Source: Desulfobulbus sp. (lineage in GTDB: Bacteria > Desulfobacterota > Desulfobulbia > Desulfobulbales > Desulfobulbaceae). From it: a DNA stretch of 15,403 nucleotides. The position numbers and the translations under genes were made by a program. Under the pieces are notes generated by a model. It saw nothing but the letters and a program-made list of their open reading frames with translations, had not been told where the DNA came from and searched no databases. The stretch spans positions 1 to 15,403 of the forward strand of contig JAUWAH010000011.1 of assembly GCA_030602145.1 (NCBI GenBank), read 5' to 3'. Position 1 is the stretch's first letter; each line of letters opens with the position of its first letter. Positions 1 through 7,343 of this stretch are shown here, in pieces.

Positions 1-129
1 GCCACCCTCTATCTGGGCGGTTTCATGACCTATGCCGCCCTCTCCCCGCACCAGGCCACCGCCCCCGGCCAGATCTCGGTGCACGATCTCCATCGCCTCC
101 TCGCCCTCCTCGAACGCCATGACGATTGA
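1..129 (+). CDS. aroD: 3-dehydroquinate dehydratase, type I (C-terminal fragment)
   Basis: Only the last 42 codons lie in the window; the start is off the left edge. The visible end contains TYAAL, then ATAPGQISVHDL and a short terminal helix. This matches the closing lid segment of type I DHQ dehydratases (the APGQ loop that covers the substrate; compare SAPGQISV in E. coli AroD). Type I enzymes dehydrate 3-dehydroquinate to 3-dehydroshikimate through a Schiff base in the cytoplasm; the catalytic Lys and His are outside the window. The stop (TGA 127-129) overlaps the start of aroE by 11 nt, so the two are probably translationally coupled and belong to one aromatic amino acid operon. The identification relies on a short but characteristic segment plus the aroE-aroA context. 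Confidence 0.88.
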   Translation, partial: ATLYLGGFMTYAALSPHQATAPGQISVHDLHRLLALLERHDD

Positions 130-955
130 CGGCCACACCCGACTCTTCGGCATCCTCGGTGATCCGGTCGAACATTCGCTCAGCCCGGCCATGCACAACG
201 CCGCCTTTGCCCATCTTGGGGTCAACGGGGTCTATGTACCGATGCGGCCGGCCGATCTGGCGGATGGTTACCGCGGCCTGCGCAGCCTCGGCTTCGTCGG
301 CGTGTCGGTGACCGTGCCGTTCAAGGTGGCCATCATGGACCACCTCGATGCCGTCGACCCGGTGGCCCGCAAGATCGGCGCCGTCAACACCCTGCTGTTC
401 GAACGATCCGGCACCGCGGTCCGCTGCACCGGTTCCAACACCGATTGGCTGGGCGCCAACCGGGCCCTGGCCGAGGTGCTCGATCCGGCCGGACGCACCG
501 TCCTGGTCATCGGTGCGGGCGGCGCCGCCCGGGCGGTGGGATTCGGTCTGGTCGAGGCCGGTGCCCGGGTGCTGGTGACCAACCGCACCGAAGCCAAGGG
601 CCGGGACCTTGCCGCCCAGTTGGACTGCCCCTTTATCCCCGCCGCCGAACTGGCGCAGGTACGGGCCGACGCCCTGATCAACACCACCTCCGTGGGCATG
701 GCCCCCCGGACGGACAGCCTGCCCATCGACCCGAACCTGCTGACCCATTTTTCCGTGGTCATGGACATCGTCTATGCACCCCTGGAAACCAGGCTGCTGC
801 GCGAAGCCGCCGCCCGTGGCTGTCGAACCGTCGATGGCCTCAAGATGCTCCAATATCAGGGCGCCGCCCAGTTCTCGTTGTGGACCGGCCGGGAAGCACC
901 GGATGCGGTCATGCGTCAGGCCCTGCTCACCGCCCTGGGCATAAACCACCTCTAA
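119..955 (+). CDS. aroE: Shikimate dehydrogenase (NADP-dependent)
   Basis: This 278-aa protein reduces 3-dehydroshikimate to shikimate with NADPH, one of the later shikimate-pathway steps. The N-terminal substrate domain has the SLSPAMHN motif (residues 20-27, shikimate-binding serines), VTVPFK with catalytic Lys69, GAVNTL (87-92) and SNTDW with catalytic Asp109. The Rossmann domain has the glycine loop GAGGAARAV (132-140), followed by NRTEAK (155-160), where the Arg suits the 2'-phosphate of NADP. INTTSVGM (187-194), MDIVY (215-219) and the closing LKMLQYQGAAQF segment (241-252) are also typical. Length is normal for the family. I start at 119 and not at upstream in-frame codons because MTIDGHTRLFGILGDP is the usual N-terminus. 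The upstream extension would lie inside aroD. The start overlaps the aroD stop. Confidence 0.97.
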   Translation: MTIDGHTRLFGILGDPVEHSLSPAMHNAAFAHLGVNGVYVPMRPADLADGYRGLRSLGFVGVSVTVPFKVAIMDHLDAVDPVARKIGAVNTLLFERSGTAVRCTGSNTDWLGANRALAEVLDPAGRTVLVIGAGGAARAVGFGLVEAGARVLVTNRTEAKGRDLAAQLDCPFIPAAELAQVRADALINTTSVGMAPRTDSLPIDPNLLTHFSVVMDIVYAPLETRLLREAAARGCRTVDGLKMLQYQGAAQFSLWTGREAPDAVMRQALLTALGINHL

Positions 956-974
956 CGATTCGCCACAAGCCGAG

Positions 975-2252
975 ATGATCACCCTTTCACCCGTCCACTC
1001 CCTCGATGCCGTGGTCACCGTTCCCGGCTCCAAAAGCCTGACCCAACGCGCCCTGATCGCCGCCGCCCTGGCCGAGGGGTCCTCCCGTTTGCTCGGCCCC
1101 CTGGCCAGCGAAGACACCCGGTACACCATGGCAGCCCTGCGGGCCATGGGCATCGACTGCGACGATCGCGATCCGGATTGCTGGCAGATCGAAGGCAGCG
1201 GTGGCCGCATCCAGGAACCCGCCGGCGACATCTTCCTTGGCAATAACGGCACCGCCACCCGGTTTCTCACTTCGGTGGCGGCCCTGGGTCAGGGGTGTTT
1301 CCATATCACCGGCAGCGAACGGATGAGCGAGCGGCCGATCCTGCCCCTGATGGAGGCCCTGCGTGGCTGGCAGGTCGCCATCGACAGCGACGCCGGCACC
1401 GGCTGTCCGCCCCTGACCATTGAAGCCAAAGGATTGGCCGGCGGCCGCACCGTGCTGCCGGAGGGCAAATCCAGCCAGTACCTCAGTTCCCTGCTCCTGG
1501 TGGCCCCCTATGCGGTCAAGCCGGCCGAACTGGAGGTCCGGGGCGAGATCCTCTCCCGGCCCTATGTGGAGATGACCCTGGCGGTGATGGCCGATTTCGG
1601 CATCCGCGTCGAGGCCGCACCCTCCCTCCATTTCTTCCGCATTCCCCAGGGACGGTACCAGGGGCGGACCTACGCCATCGAGGGCGATGCCTCCGGGGCC
1701 TCCTATTTCTGGGCGGCGGCGGCCGTCACCGGCGGCCGGGTCACCGTGGCCAACGTGCCGGTGCCCTCCCTGCAGGGCGACGCCAAGCTGCTGCCCTATC
1801 TGGCCCGCATGGGCTGCCGGATCGAGCAGACCGATGCCGGCATCGCCGTGATCGGCCCGGAAACGCTGACGGCCATCGAGGTGGACATGGGCGACATGCC
1901 CGATGTGGCGCCCACCCTGGCCGTGGTCGCCGCCTTTGCCGAGGGCACCACCATCATCACCAACATCGCCCACCTGCGCATCAAGGAGTGCGACCGCTTG
2001 TCCGCCGTGGTCAGTGAGTTGCGCAAACTCGGCGCCGAGGTGGAAGAAGAACCGGCCCGGATGATCATCCACGGCCGTAAAGGGGGGGCCAACCTGCACG
2101 GCGCCACCATCGCCACCTACGACGACCACCGCATGGCCATGTGCTTTGCCGTGGCCGGCCTGCGCATTCCAGGGGTGACAATCAGCAACGAGCAGTGCGT
2201 GGCCAAATCCTTCCCCGATTTCTGGGAACGGTTCGGCCGCCTGTCCGGCTGA
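975..2252 (+). CDS. aroA: 3-phosphoshikimate 1-carboxyvinyltransferase (EPSP synthase)
   Basis: This 425-aa protein transfers the enolpyruvyl group of PEP to shikimate-3-phosphate, and is the target of glyphosate. Family signatures in order: PGSKSLTQRA (17-26, Lys20 and Ser21 bind phosphate/PEP); the LGNNGTATR loop (88-96); ERMSERPI (115-122); SSQYLSSLL (166-174); GDASGASYFWAAAA (237-250); MPDVAPTLA (308-316, Asp310 the catalytic base position); IKECDRL (336-342, Glu338); DDHRMAM (383-389); and VAKSFPDFW (409-417, Lys411). All expected catalytic positions are present, and the length is normal. The PEP loop has Asn91 where E. coli has Ala, and Phe97 after the Arg where E. coli has Pro; Gly92 is retained. 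It begins 19 nt after the aroE stop with only a weak ribosome-binding sequence, so operon expression and coupling are likely. Shikimate kinase (aroK) is not adjacent. Confidence 0.97.
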   Translation: MITLSPVHSLDAVVTVPGSKSLTQRALIAAALAEGSSRLLGPLASEDTRYTMAALRAMGIDCDDRDPDCWQIEGSGGRIQEPAGDIFLGNNGTATRFLTSVAALGQGCFHITGSERMSERPILPLMEALRGWQVAIDSDAGTGCPPLTIEAKGLAGGRTVLPEGKSSQYLSSLLLVAPYAVKPAELEVRGEILSRPYVEMTLAVMADFGIRVEAAPSLHFFRIPQGRYQGRTYAIEGDASGASYFWAAAAVTGGRVTVANVPVPSLQGDAKLLPYLARMGCRIEQTDAGIAVIGPETLTAIEVDMGDMPDVAPTLAVVAAFAEGTTIITNIAHLRIKECDRLSAVVSELRKLGAEVEEEPARMIIHGRKGGANLHGATIATYDDHRMAMCFAVAGLRIPGVTISNEQCVAKSFPDFWERFGRLSG

Positions 2253-2325
2253 GGCGGACGCTGCTGACAGCCAACACCGGCCCTTGCCCATGGGTGGCGA
2301 CGGCCGTTTTCATCAAAGAGACCAT

Positions 2326-2334
2326 GAGGGAGAG
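2326..2334 (+). promoter_or_regulatory. Ribosome binding site that fixes the start of the beta-barrel gene
   Basis: GAGGGAGAG is a purine-rich Shine-Dalgarno stretch ending 4 nt before the ATG at 2339. Its placement immediately ahead of a codon that begins a classic signal peptide is why the long in-frame extension back to 2141, which lies inside aroA, is not accepted. Confidence 0.7.
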
Positions 2335-2338
2335 AACG

Positions 2339-3271
2339 ATGGCGAGGAACAAACACAGGTGGAGCGCGCTGGCAGGTTGTCTGGCGATGCTTCTGGGCAT
2401 GTGCTCATCAACCTGGGCGGCAACCCCGGGATCGCACTACAATTATGGCGTGGAGGGGGTGCTGGGAGCGACGGCACCGCCACCGGGCTGGCATTACCGG
2501 ATGTACAACCTCTGGTACAACCCGAACGAATACAAGGACAACAGCGGCAACACCGTGCCCGGCAACTTCGACCTCAACGTGTTCGCCTCAGTGCAGCGGC
2601 TCATCCATGTGACCGATATCAAAATCCTGGGGGCCGATTTCCTCTACGATTTCGTCGTCCCCCTGATTGACCAGGAGTTCACCTTCGGCCCCGTGTCCGA
2701 CAGCCACTCCTTCACCGTCGGCGACATCGAAATCGAGCCCTTCGGCCTGGCCTGGCATCGGCCGCGCTGGGACGCGATTGTTGCCCTGGCGGTGATCATC
2801 CCCACCGGTCATTTCGAGGGCAATGAGCCCGCCTCGCCGGGACTGGGCTACTGGTCCGGCCGGCTGACCCTGGGCGGCACCTACTACTTCGACGACCAGA
2901 AAACCTGGTCGGCCAGTGTCCTCACCCGGACCCTGATCCACAGCGAGCAGGAGGACACCAATGTCACCCCCGGTTCGGAGTTTGTCGCCGAATACGCGGT
3001 CGGCAAGGAATTCATGGTCAACAACACCTGGATGTTCCGTCCCGGCCTGACCGGCGCCTCCTACTGGCAGATCTCGGACGACAGCGAGGACAACCTGGCC
3101 TACGGCATCATCGCCGATCACCGCAAGCAGGCCCACGCCATCGGCGCCGAGATCAATGTGTTCTACCTGCCCCTGCTCTTTCAGGTGAACCTGCGCTATC
3201 TCCAGGAGTACGGTGTGGAAAACGGCCCGGAAGAAGCGCGCTTCATCGCCACCCTGACCAAGTCCTTTTAA
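2339..3271 (+). CDS. Secreted outer-membrane beta-barrel protein, phenol-degradation MetA-like (SphA-type) family
   Basis: This 310-aa protein begins with a textbook Sec signal peptide: basic MARNKHRW, a hydrophobic core at about residues 9-22, and a TWA cleavage site, probably after Ala27. The mature protein is rich in aromatic residues with alternating beta-strand character. It has a 'GWHYRMYNLWYNPNEY' region near residues 50-65 and ends in Phe (LTKSF), as outer-membrane barrels assembled by BAM do. The overall pattern is what I know from the family annotated 'putative MetA-pathway of phenol degradation', whose members are predicted outer-membrane channels for hydrophobic or aromatic compounds. 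Substrate is unknown. It sits 86 nt downstream of aroA on the same strand; a separate promoter is not obvious, so co-transcription is possible. No cofactor motifs or frameshifts are seen. Family assignment is from memory of sequence style and is less certain than the localisation. Confidence 0.75.
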   Translation: MARNKHRWSALAGCLAMLLGMCSSTWAATPGSHYNYGVEGVLGATAPPPGWHYRMYNLWYNPNEYKDNSGNTVPGNFDLNVFASVQRLIHVTDIKILGADFLYDFVVPLIDQEFTFGPVSDSHSFTVGDIEIEPFGLAWHRPRWDAIVALAVIIPTGHFEGNEPASPGLGYWSGRLTLGGTYYFDDQKTWSASVLTRTLIHSEQEDTNVTPGSEFVAEYAVGKEFMVNNTWMFRPGLTGASYWQISDDSEDNLAYGIIADHRKQAHAIGAEINVFYLPLLFQVNLRYLQEYGVENGPEEARFIATLTKSF

Positions 3272-3279
3272 TCCCTTCC

Positions 3280-3320
3280 AAAAAAACAGGCCGGCCTCCC
3301 CCCGAGCGGGGAAGCCGGCC
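3280..3320 (-). terminator. Intrinsic terminator of the prkA-yeaH-spoVR-prkA operon (hairpin possibly bidirectional)
   Basis: Two 13-nt arms (3289-3301 and 3308-3320) form a GC-rich stem with one mismatch and a 6-nt loop. Read on the minus strand, the stem is followed after 2 nt (3288-3287) by seven T residues (3286-3280). This is a classical rho-independent terminator placed 40 nt past the stop of the last minus-strand gene. On the plus strand the same hairpin lies 17 nt after the stop of the beta-barrel gene but is followed by CGTTCC, not a T-run, so its strength in that direction is doubtful. Confidence 0.8.
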
Positions 3321-3359
3321 CGTTCCATGCCGGTGGCCGGGTCGACCGCGCCACCCTCT

Positions 3360-5651
3360 TCAAAGCACCAGTTGCCCCAGTTGCTCGGAAAAAACCCGGG
3401 CCAGGTTATTGTCGATAACGTAGATGCAGATCTCCTTGGCTCCCTGGCGGGTGTAGCCGAACTTCTTTTGCAGGTTTCGCATCATGAAGCGGACATCGTC
3501 GCGGATCTTCTTGTCGTAGGTCTTGAACGATTCCTGATCGAACTCCTTGATTGCCCGTCGGAAATTTTCATTGTCCAGGAAGGGGTCGAGTACCTTTTCC
3601 TTGAGGCTGTGGATGGAGCGCTCATACAGGTGCTGATACAGCCCGGTTTCGTCGACCCGGAGATTGTCGCGGAGGATCTCCTGGGGCAGGGTGGTGGTGG
3701 TGTAGGTCTTCTGAACACCGGCACGAAAGGTCGACGCATCGGCAAAGGGGGGCAGCAGGCGCGATTCGATCCGCTGAAAAAATGTTTCGGTGATCTCCAG
3801 CCGCTCGCCGGTGAACCGGCAGGTCTCCACCGTGCCCGGTTCAAAGTTGACCGCGAACATATAGTTCTGGATATCACGGGCGATCTGCTCCTCGTTGTAG
3901 GAATACAGCGATTCCTTGACCGCCTGGAGGACGCCGTAGTTGTACATCCGCAGGAGGGAATCGAGAAAGCCCAGGGGAAGAAAGCTCTTGTCCTTCTTGC
4001 AGTAGCGACGGAAGAACTTGCCGAGCATGGACATGTCGATCAGTTTGTCCTCCCGGGCGTAGGTCGAGTAGAACTCGTTGAACATGCGAATGGAATCACG
4101 GCCCGAGAGCCCCTGCCAGCCGTCCTGCTCGGACTCGGCGATGATCTTCAGCCGCCGCTTGGAGGTGAACCGTTCCACATCGCCCTCGGAGAGCCAGGGG
4201 GGGATATGGCCGGTATAGATCTCCATCTTGAGGAGTTGCAGGTTGCGGTCGCAGTACAGTTCATACTTGTCGGAATCCTGGATCCATTCGAGCATGGCAT
4301 CCGACTTGGGACGCAAGCGGGTGGCGACGATCACCCGGGCAAAGTTGTGCAGCACCCGGGGGAGGAAACTGTCGTCGATGTGTCGGCCGAATATTTCGCG
4401 ATAAATTTCTATTTCCGTTTTGATGTCGAGGATATAGGGGATATTGACATACTCGATCCGATCGGAGAAGGCGGCCAGGTCGGTGAGCATCTTCTTGTCC
4501 TCCGGGTTCATGAGGGCCAGGAAGAGGCTGTTGATCCGCTCCTCGACATGATCGACCTTGTGCACCCCGTCGCTGATGATGTTGTGCAGGTCCATCAACC
4601 GTTCGGTGTTGTGCGACTTGACATCCATCAGGGCGTAGATACCGTTGTTGCTCTTGGCGTACCCGGAATAGAGGTAGGGAACCTTGCCGCCGGGGGAAAA
4701 CATCCCGTTGAGGATGCGCTGCACCTCCTCGTCGGTGCGCACGTTGCGCTGCGCACGCCGGTCGCCGGGGTTGAAGACCGAGATGCCTGCCCCCAGCCGC
4801 CGATTGAACACGAAGGGTCGGGCCCGGACATGGTCCAACACCCCGAGGGGGTCATCGGCTTTTTTCAGCAACTCCTGGTAGAGCGACTGGCAGATGGTGC
4901 AGGGTTCTTCACGGAACACCCATTCATACCGCTTCTCCTCGAAGAGCTGCGCCTTGAAATCGTCATCGTCGAGCAGGTCGTCGAGGAATTGCCTGCGGAT
5001 CGACTTGGGAATGAGCAGCAGGGGGTGATCATGGCTGGGACAGGGCAGGATCAGATAGTTGTTCAAGGTGCCCCTGTCGCCGCCATCGGCGGCCGGGCCG
5101 GTCTTCTCTTCCTCGCCCAGGAGCCGGGGCAGCTTGTTGGCCAGGCCGGCCACCAGGTGGATGCCGCCGGCCAGTTCGGGCACCGGCAACCGCCACACCA
5201 CCTCGTAGCGGGTGCCCTCCGGCGTGTTGGCATACTCCTCGAAGGAGCGCAGCAGGTTGTTGAGAAAGGTGGACTTGCCGCTGCCGTGCGGGCCGTCGAA
5301 AATGTAGATCTTGTTCTGCTGGTCGCCCACCGACAGTGATTCCACATGGCGGATCAACCGGTTGGCGAACAGCCGGTCGGCGAAGAACGGCCGGTCCGAC
5401 CCCTCGACGAACAGGCGGCTGCAATCGTAGTTGAGGTAATTGATCGATTCCGGATCACCTGGGTACTCATCCTCGCCGTCGCTGACATAGGTATGGACCA
5501 TGTCAGCATAGACCTGGGTGACGCTGCGGAGGTTGCGCCGGGGTCGCGCCGCCACCTCCTCCAGGAATTCGGAAAACGACAGATCCGCCTGCCGGTTGCG
5601 GTCTTCCTTGTGCTGCCTGAGGGTCTCCAGGGCCTTGCTCAGCGTGCCCAT
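3360..5651 (-). CDS. Second, divergent PrkA-family AAA+ protein (serine kinase family), long form
   Basis: This 763-aa protein is longer than usual PrkA/YeaG proteins (about 630-690 aa). It has an N-terminal helical region, then a P-loop GPHGSGKS (120-127) in a AAA+ module. A Cys/His cluster follows: CPSHDHPLLLIP (204-215) and CTIC (251-254), matching the CPxHxxPLxLIP...CxxC arrangement I recall from Bacillus-type PrkA. The Walker-B region is degenerate (NNGIYALMD, 335-343); LFLALMNPED (376-385) fits sensor 1, and SDRIEYVNIPY (396-406) follows. The C-terminal portion (about 620-755) ends with FGYTRQGAKEICIYV, resembling the PrkA kinase-domain tail (KGYTRKQVRLLCEWY in E. coli YeaG). It is the last gene of the operon, 25 nt after spoVR, with GGAGG/AAGG sequences upstream. 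It is so unlike the first PrkA that the two are old paralogues, not a recent duplication. Kinase activity is inferred from family only. Confidence 0.88.
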   Translation of the reverse strand: MGTLSKALETLRQHKEDRNRQADLSFSEFLEEVAARPRRNLRSVTQVYADMVHTYVSDGEDEYPGDPESINYLNYDCSRLFVEGSDRPFFADRLFANRLIRHVESLSVGDQQNKIYIFDGPHGSGKSTFLNNLLRSFEEYANTPEGTRYEVVWRLPVPELAGGIHLVAGLANKLPRLLGEEEKTGPAADGGDRGTLNNYLILPCPSHDHPLLLIPKSIRRQFLDDLLDDDDFKAQLFEEKRYEWVFREEPCTICQSLYQELLKKADDPLGVLDHVRARPFVFNRRLGAGISVFNPGDRRAQRNVRTDEEVQRILNGMFSPGGKVPYLYSGYAKSNNGIYALMDVKSHNTERLMDLHNIISDGVHKVDHVEERINSLFLALMNPEDKKMLTDLAAFSDRIEYVNIPYILDIKTEIEIYREIFGRHIDDSFLPRVLHNFARVIVATRLRPKSDAMLEWIQDSDKYELYCDRNLQLLKMEIYTGHIPPWLSEGDVERFTSKRRLKIIAESEQDGWQGLSGRDSIRMFNEFYSTYAREDKLIDMSMLGKFFRRYCKKDKSFLPLGFLDSLLRMYNYGVLQAVKESLYSYNEEQIARDIQNYMFAVNFEPGTVETCRFTGERLEITETFFQRIESRLLPPFADASTFRAGVQKTYTTTTLPQEILRDNLRVDETGLYQHLYERSIHSLKEKVLDPFLDNENFRRAIKEFDQESFKTYDKKIRDDVRFMMRNLQKKFGYTRQGAKEICIYVIDNNLARVFSEQLGQLVL

Positions 5652-5676
5652 CCGTCACCTTCCTCCCGTCGTCCCG

Positions 5677-7311
5677 TCATTCCGCTAGGGTCCGCGACAG
5701 GGTCCTGTTTTTCATGGTGTAGCGAAACCGCTTCCATTCAATGGTCCGCTTGGGTGTTTCTTCCCGCCCCTGGTCGTCATCGCCCCGGCCGGCCTTGATT
5801 GGAATGGGCACGCTGGTGAGGAGATGCACTTCGCCGCCCCACAGAAACTCAAGCCCCAGCAGCACGCCGCCGATGAAATCCCGGACCAGGGGCTTGCCCT
5901 CGAACAGGTGGTCGAGCACCAGTGCCCCGTTCTCGGCCACCGAAACCTCCACCCGGGGAGGATGGTAGAGGCTGTCGGCCACCATCTGCCTGTAGTCGGC
6001 GGCCTTGCGGCTCTTGACGTAGTACTGCCAGGTCATCCGCTCTTTGTTCAACCGCTTGCCGACCACGAACAGCCGATGCTGATCGATGAAATCCTGGTCG
6101 ATGAAGCTGTTGACGAACATCGTGTCGCAGTGACTCTGGCGGATATGGAAAATATAGTCCCGCCCCTGACCGGTGGCCCGATCGAACCGCTGCCGGGCGG
6201 CGCGGTCGGTGGTCTGGAAATAGGCCAGACCGGTGCGGCCCCGATCGGCCTGCTCCTCCAGGTACTGGAACAGCCGCATGCCCAGGGCATAGGGATTGAG
6301 CCCGACCCTGGGCATGGAGGTGACCTTGGCGTTGACGATGGCATAATCGACTTCGTGGCCCCGGATGCGGTCGTCGCCGAGAAAGAGGGTGTCGTGCCAG
6401 TAGGAGGCCCAGCCTTCGTTGAGAATCTTGGTCCGGATCTGCGGCTGGAAATAGAGCGAGGTCGAACGGATCACCTCGAGGATCATCAGCATCCAGCGGT
6501 TTTCCTCGCGATGCAGGAAGGGCGAATAGGCCATCAGGAACCGGAGCGGATCGGTGCGGCCGACCGTCTCCTTCTCCTTCAGTTTCCTGGCGTACAGGGC
6601 TTCCAGTTCGGCATACTGCTCGATCACGCTCTTGACGAAGCGAGTTTCGCCGTCCCCGGGAAAGTCACGGATCATCTGGTTGTACCGCTCGATCTCCCGC
6701 GAGTAGCGGCTGACCGCCGGGTTGGGACCGCGCTGGAGGAAGACATCAAAATAATAATCGAGCAAACTCATGGGGTTTGCCGGCTTGGTCCCCTCGCCCG
6801 CCGCCAACAGGTCGAAATAGCCCACCAGGTTGTCCAGGGTGCGGGCGAACTCGATGACGTAGTCGACCCAGCGTCCCTTCTCCGAGCGCAGCTTGGCGAA
6901 CAGTCGCTTGTCGGCCAGGGCCCGGCCGGTGAAGTCGTACTCCCAGGTGTGGCGGAAGAAGAGGTTGTTCTGGAAAAAATCGATGTGGCCGATGACGTGG
7001 TAAAAGATCATCACGTTGAGCCAATCGGGATTGTTGTCGTTGTAGTAGGAGATCGGCGGCCGGGTGTTGATCACCGTCTCGTAGGGGTTGTTGGGGTAGA
7101 GTTCGTAGCGGCCCTGTTCCCTGAGCACCTCCACGTCCTGCACCCAGTAGTCGTAGAGGGTGGGGATCATCACCTTGGGGCCCAGTTCGAGCAGGTCGCG
7201 GTTGGTGACAATGTACTCCAGGGTCTCGTCGGCAAAGCGCAGACCGGCCTGCCGGGCGCGGTCCTTGCACCCCTCCATGATCCCTTTGGCATGCTGACTG
7301 ATCAGTTCCAT
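5677..7311 (-). CDS. spoVR: SpoVR family protein (YcgB homologue)
   Basis: This 544-aa cytoplasmic protein has no signal peptide or membrane segment. Hallmarks of the SpoVR family run through its length: YDYWVQDVEVL (53-63), NPYETVINTRPP (75-86), FYHVIGHIDFFQNN (103-116), NEGWASYWHDTLF (298-310), PRVGLNPYALGMRLF (334-348) and SHCDTMFVNSFIDQDF (393-408). The family is named for a Bacillus protein needed for spore cortex formation, but it is common in non-sporulating bacteria (E. coli YcgB), where it is linked to stress and starvation with YeaG/YeaH; the biochemical activity is unknown. The invariant-looking His105, His109, Glu299 and His306 could form a metal site (my inference). It lies between the yeaH homologue (32 nt upstream) and the second prkA (25 nt downstream). 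AGGTG about 6 nt before the ATG serves as ribosome binding site. Confidence 0.95.
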   Translation of the reverse strand: MELISQHAKGIMEGCKDRARQAGLRFADETLEYIVTNRDLLELGPKVMIPTLYDYWVQDVEVLREQGRYELYPNNPYETVINTRPPISYYNDNNPDWLNVMIFYHVIGHIDFFQNNLFFRHTWEYDFTGRALADKRLFAKLRSEKGRWVDYVIEFARTLDNLVGYFDLLAAGEGTKPANPMSLLDYYFDVFLQRGPNPAVSRYSREIERYNQMIRDFPGDGETRFVKSVIEQYAELEALYARKLKEKETVGRTDPLRFLMAYSPFLHREENRWMLMILEVIRSTSLYFQPQIRTKILNEGWASYWHDTLFLGDDRIRGHEVDYAIVNAKVTSMPRVGLNPYALGMRLFQYLEEQADRGRTGLAYFQTTDRAARQRFDRATGQGRDYIFHIRQSHCDTMFVNSFIDQDFIDQHRLFVVGKRLNKERMTWQYYVKSRKAADYRQMVADSLYHPPRVEVSVAENGALVLDHLFEGKPLVRDFIGGVLLGLEFLWGGEVHLLTSVPIPIKAGRGDDDQGREETPKRTIEWKRFRYTMKNRTLSRTLAE

Positions 7312-7343
7312 AGTGGCACCTGCGGCGGACGTTGCGCCGCGCC

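Noticed and set aside
32..118. Upstream extension of aroE.
   Set aside because: The added residues are Pro/Arg-rich out-of-frame translation of the aroD end; the family N-terminus starts at 119.
2141..2338. In-frame upstream extension of the beta-barrel gene into aroA.
   Set aside because: It would bury the signal peptide behind 66 residues; the ATG at 2339 has a strong ribosome binding site and begins a normal signal peptide.
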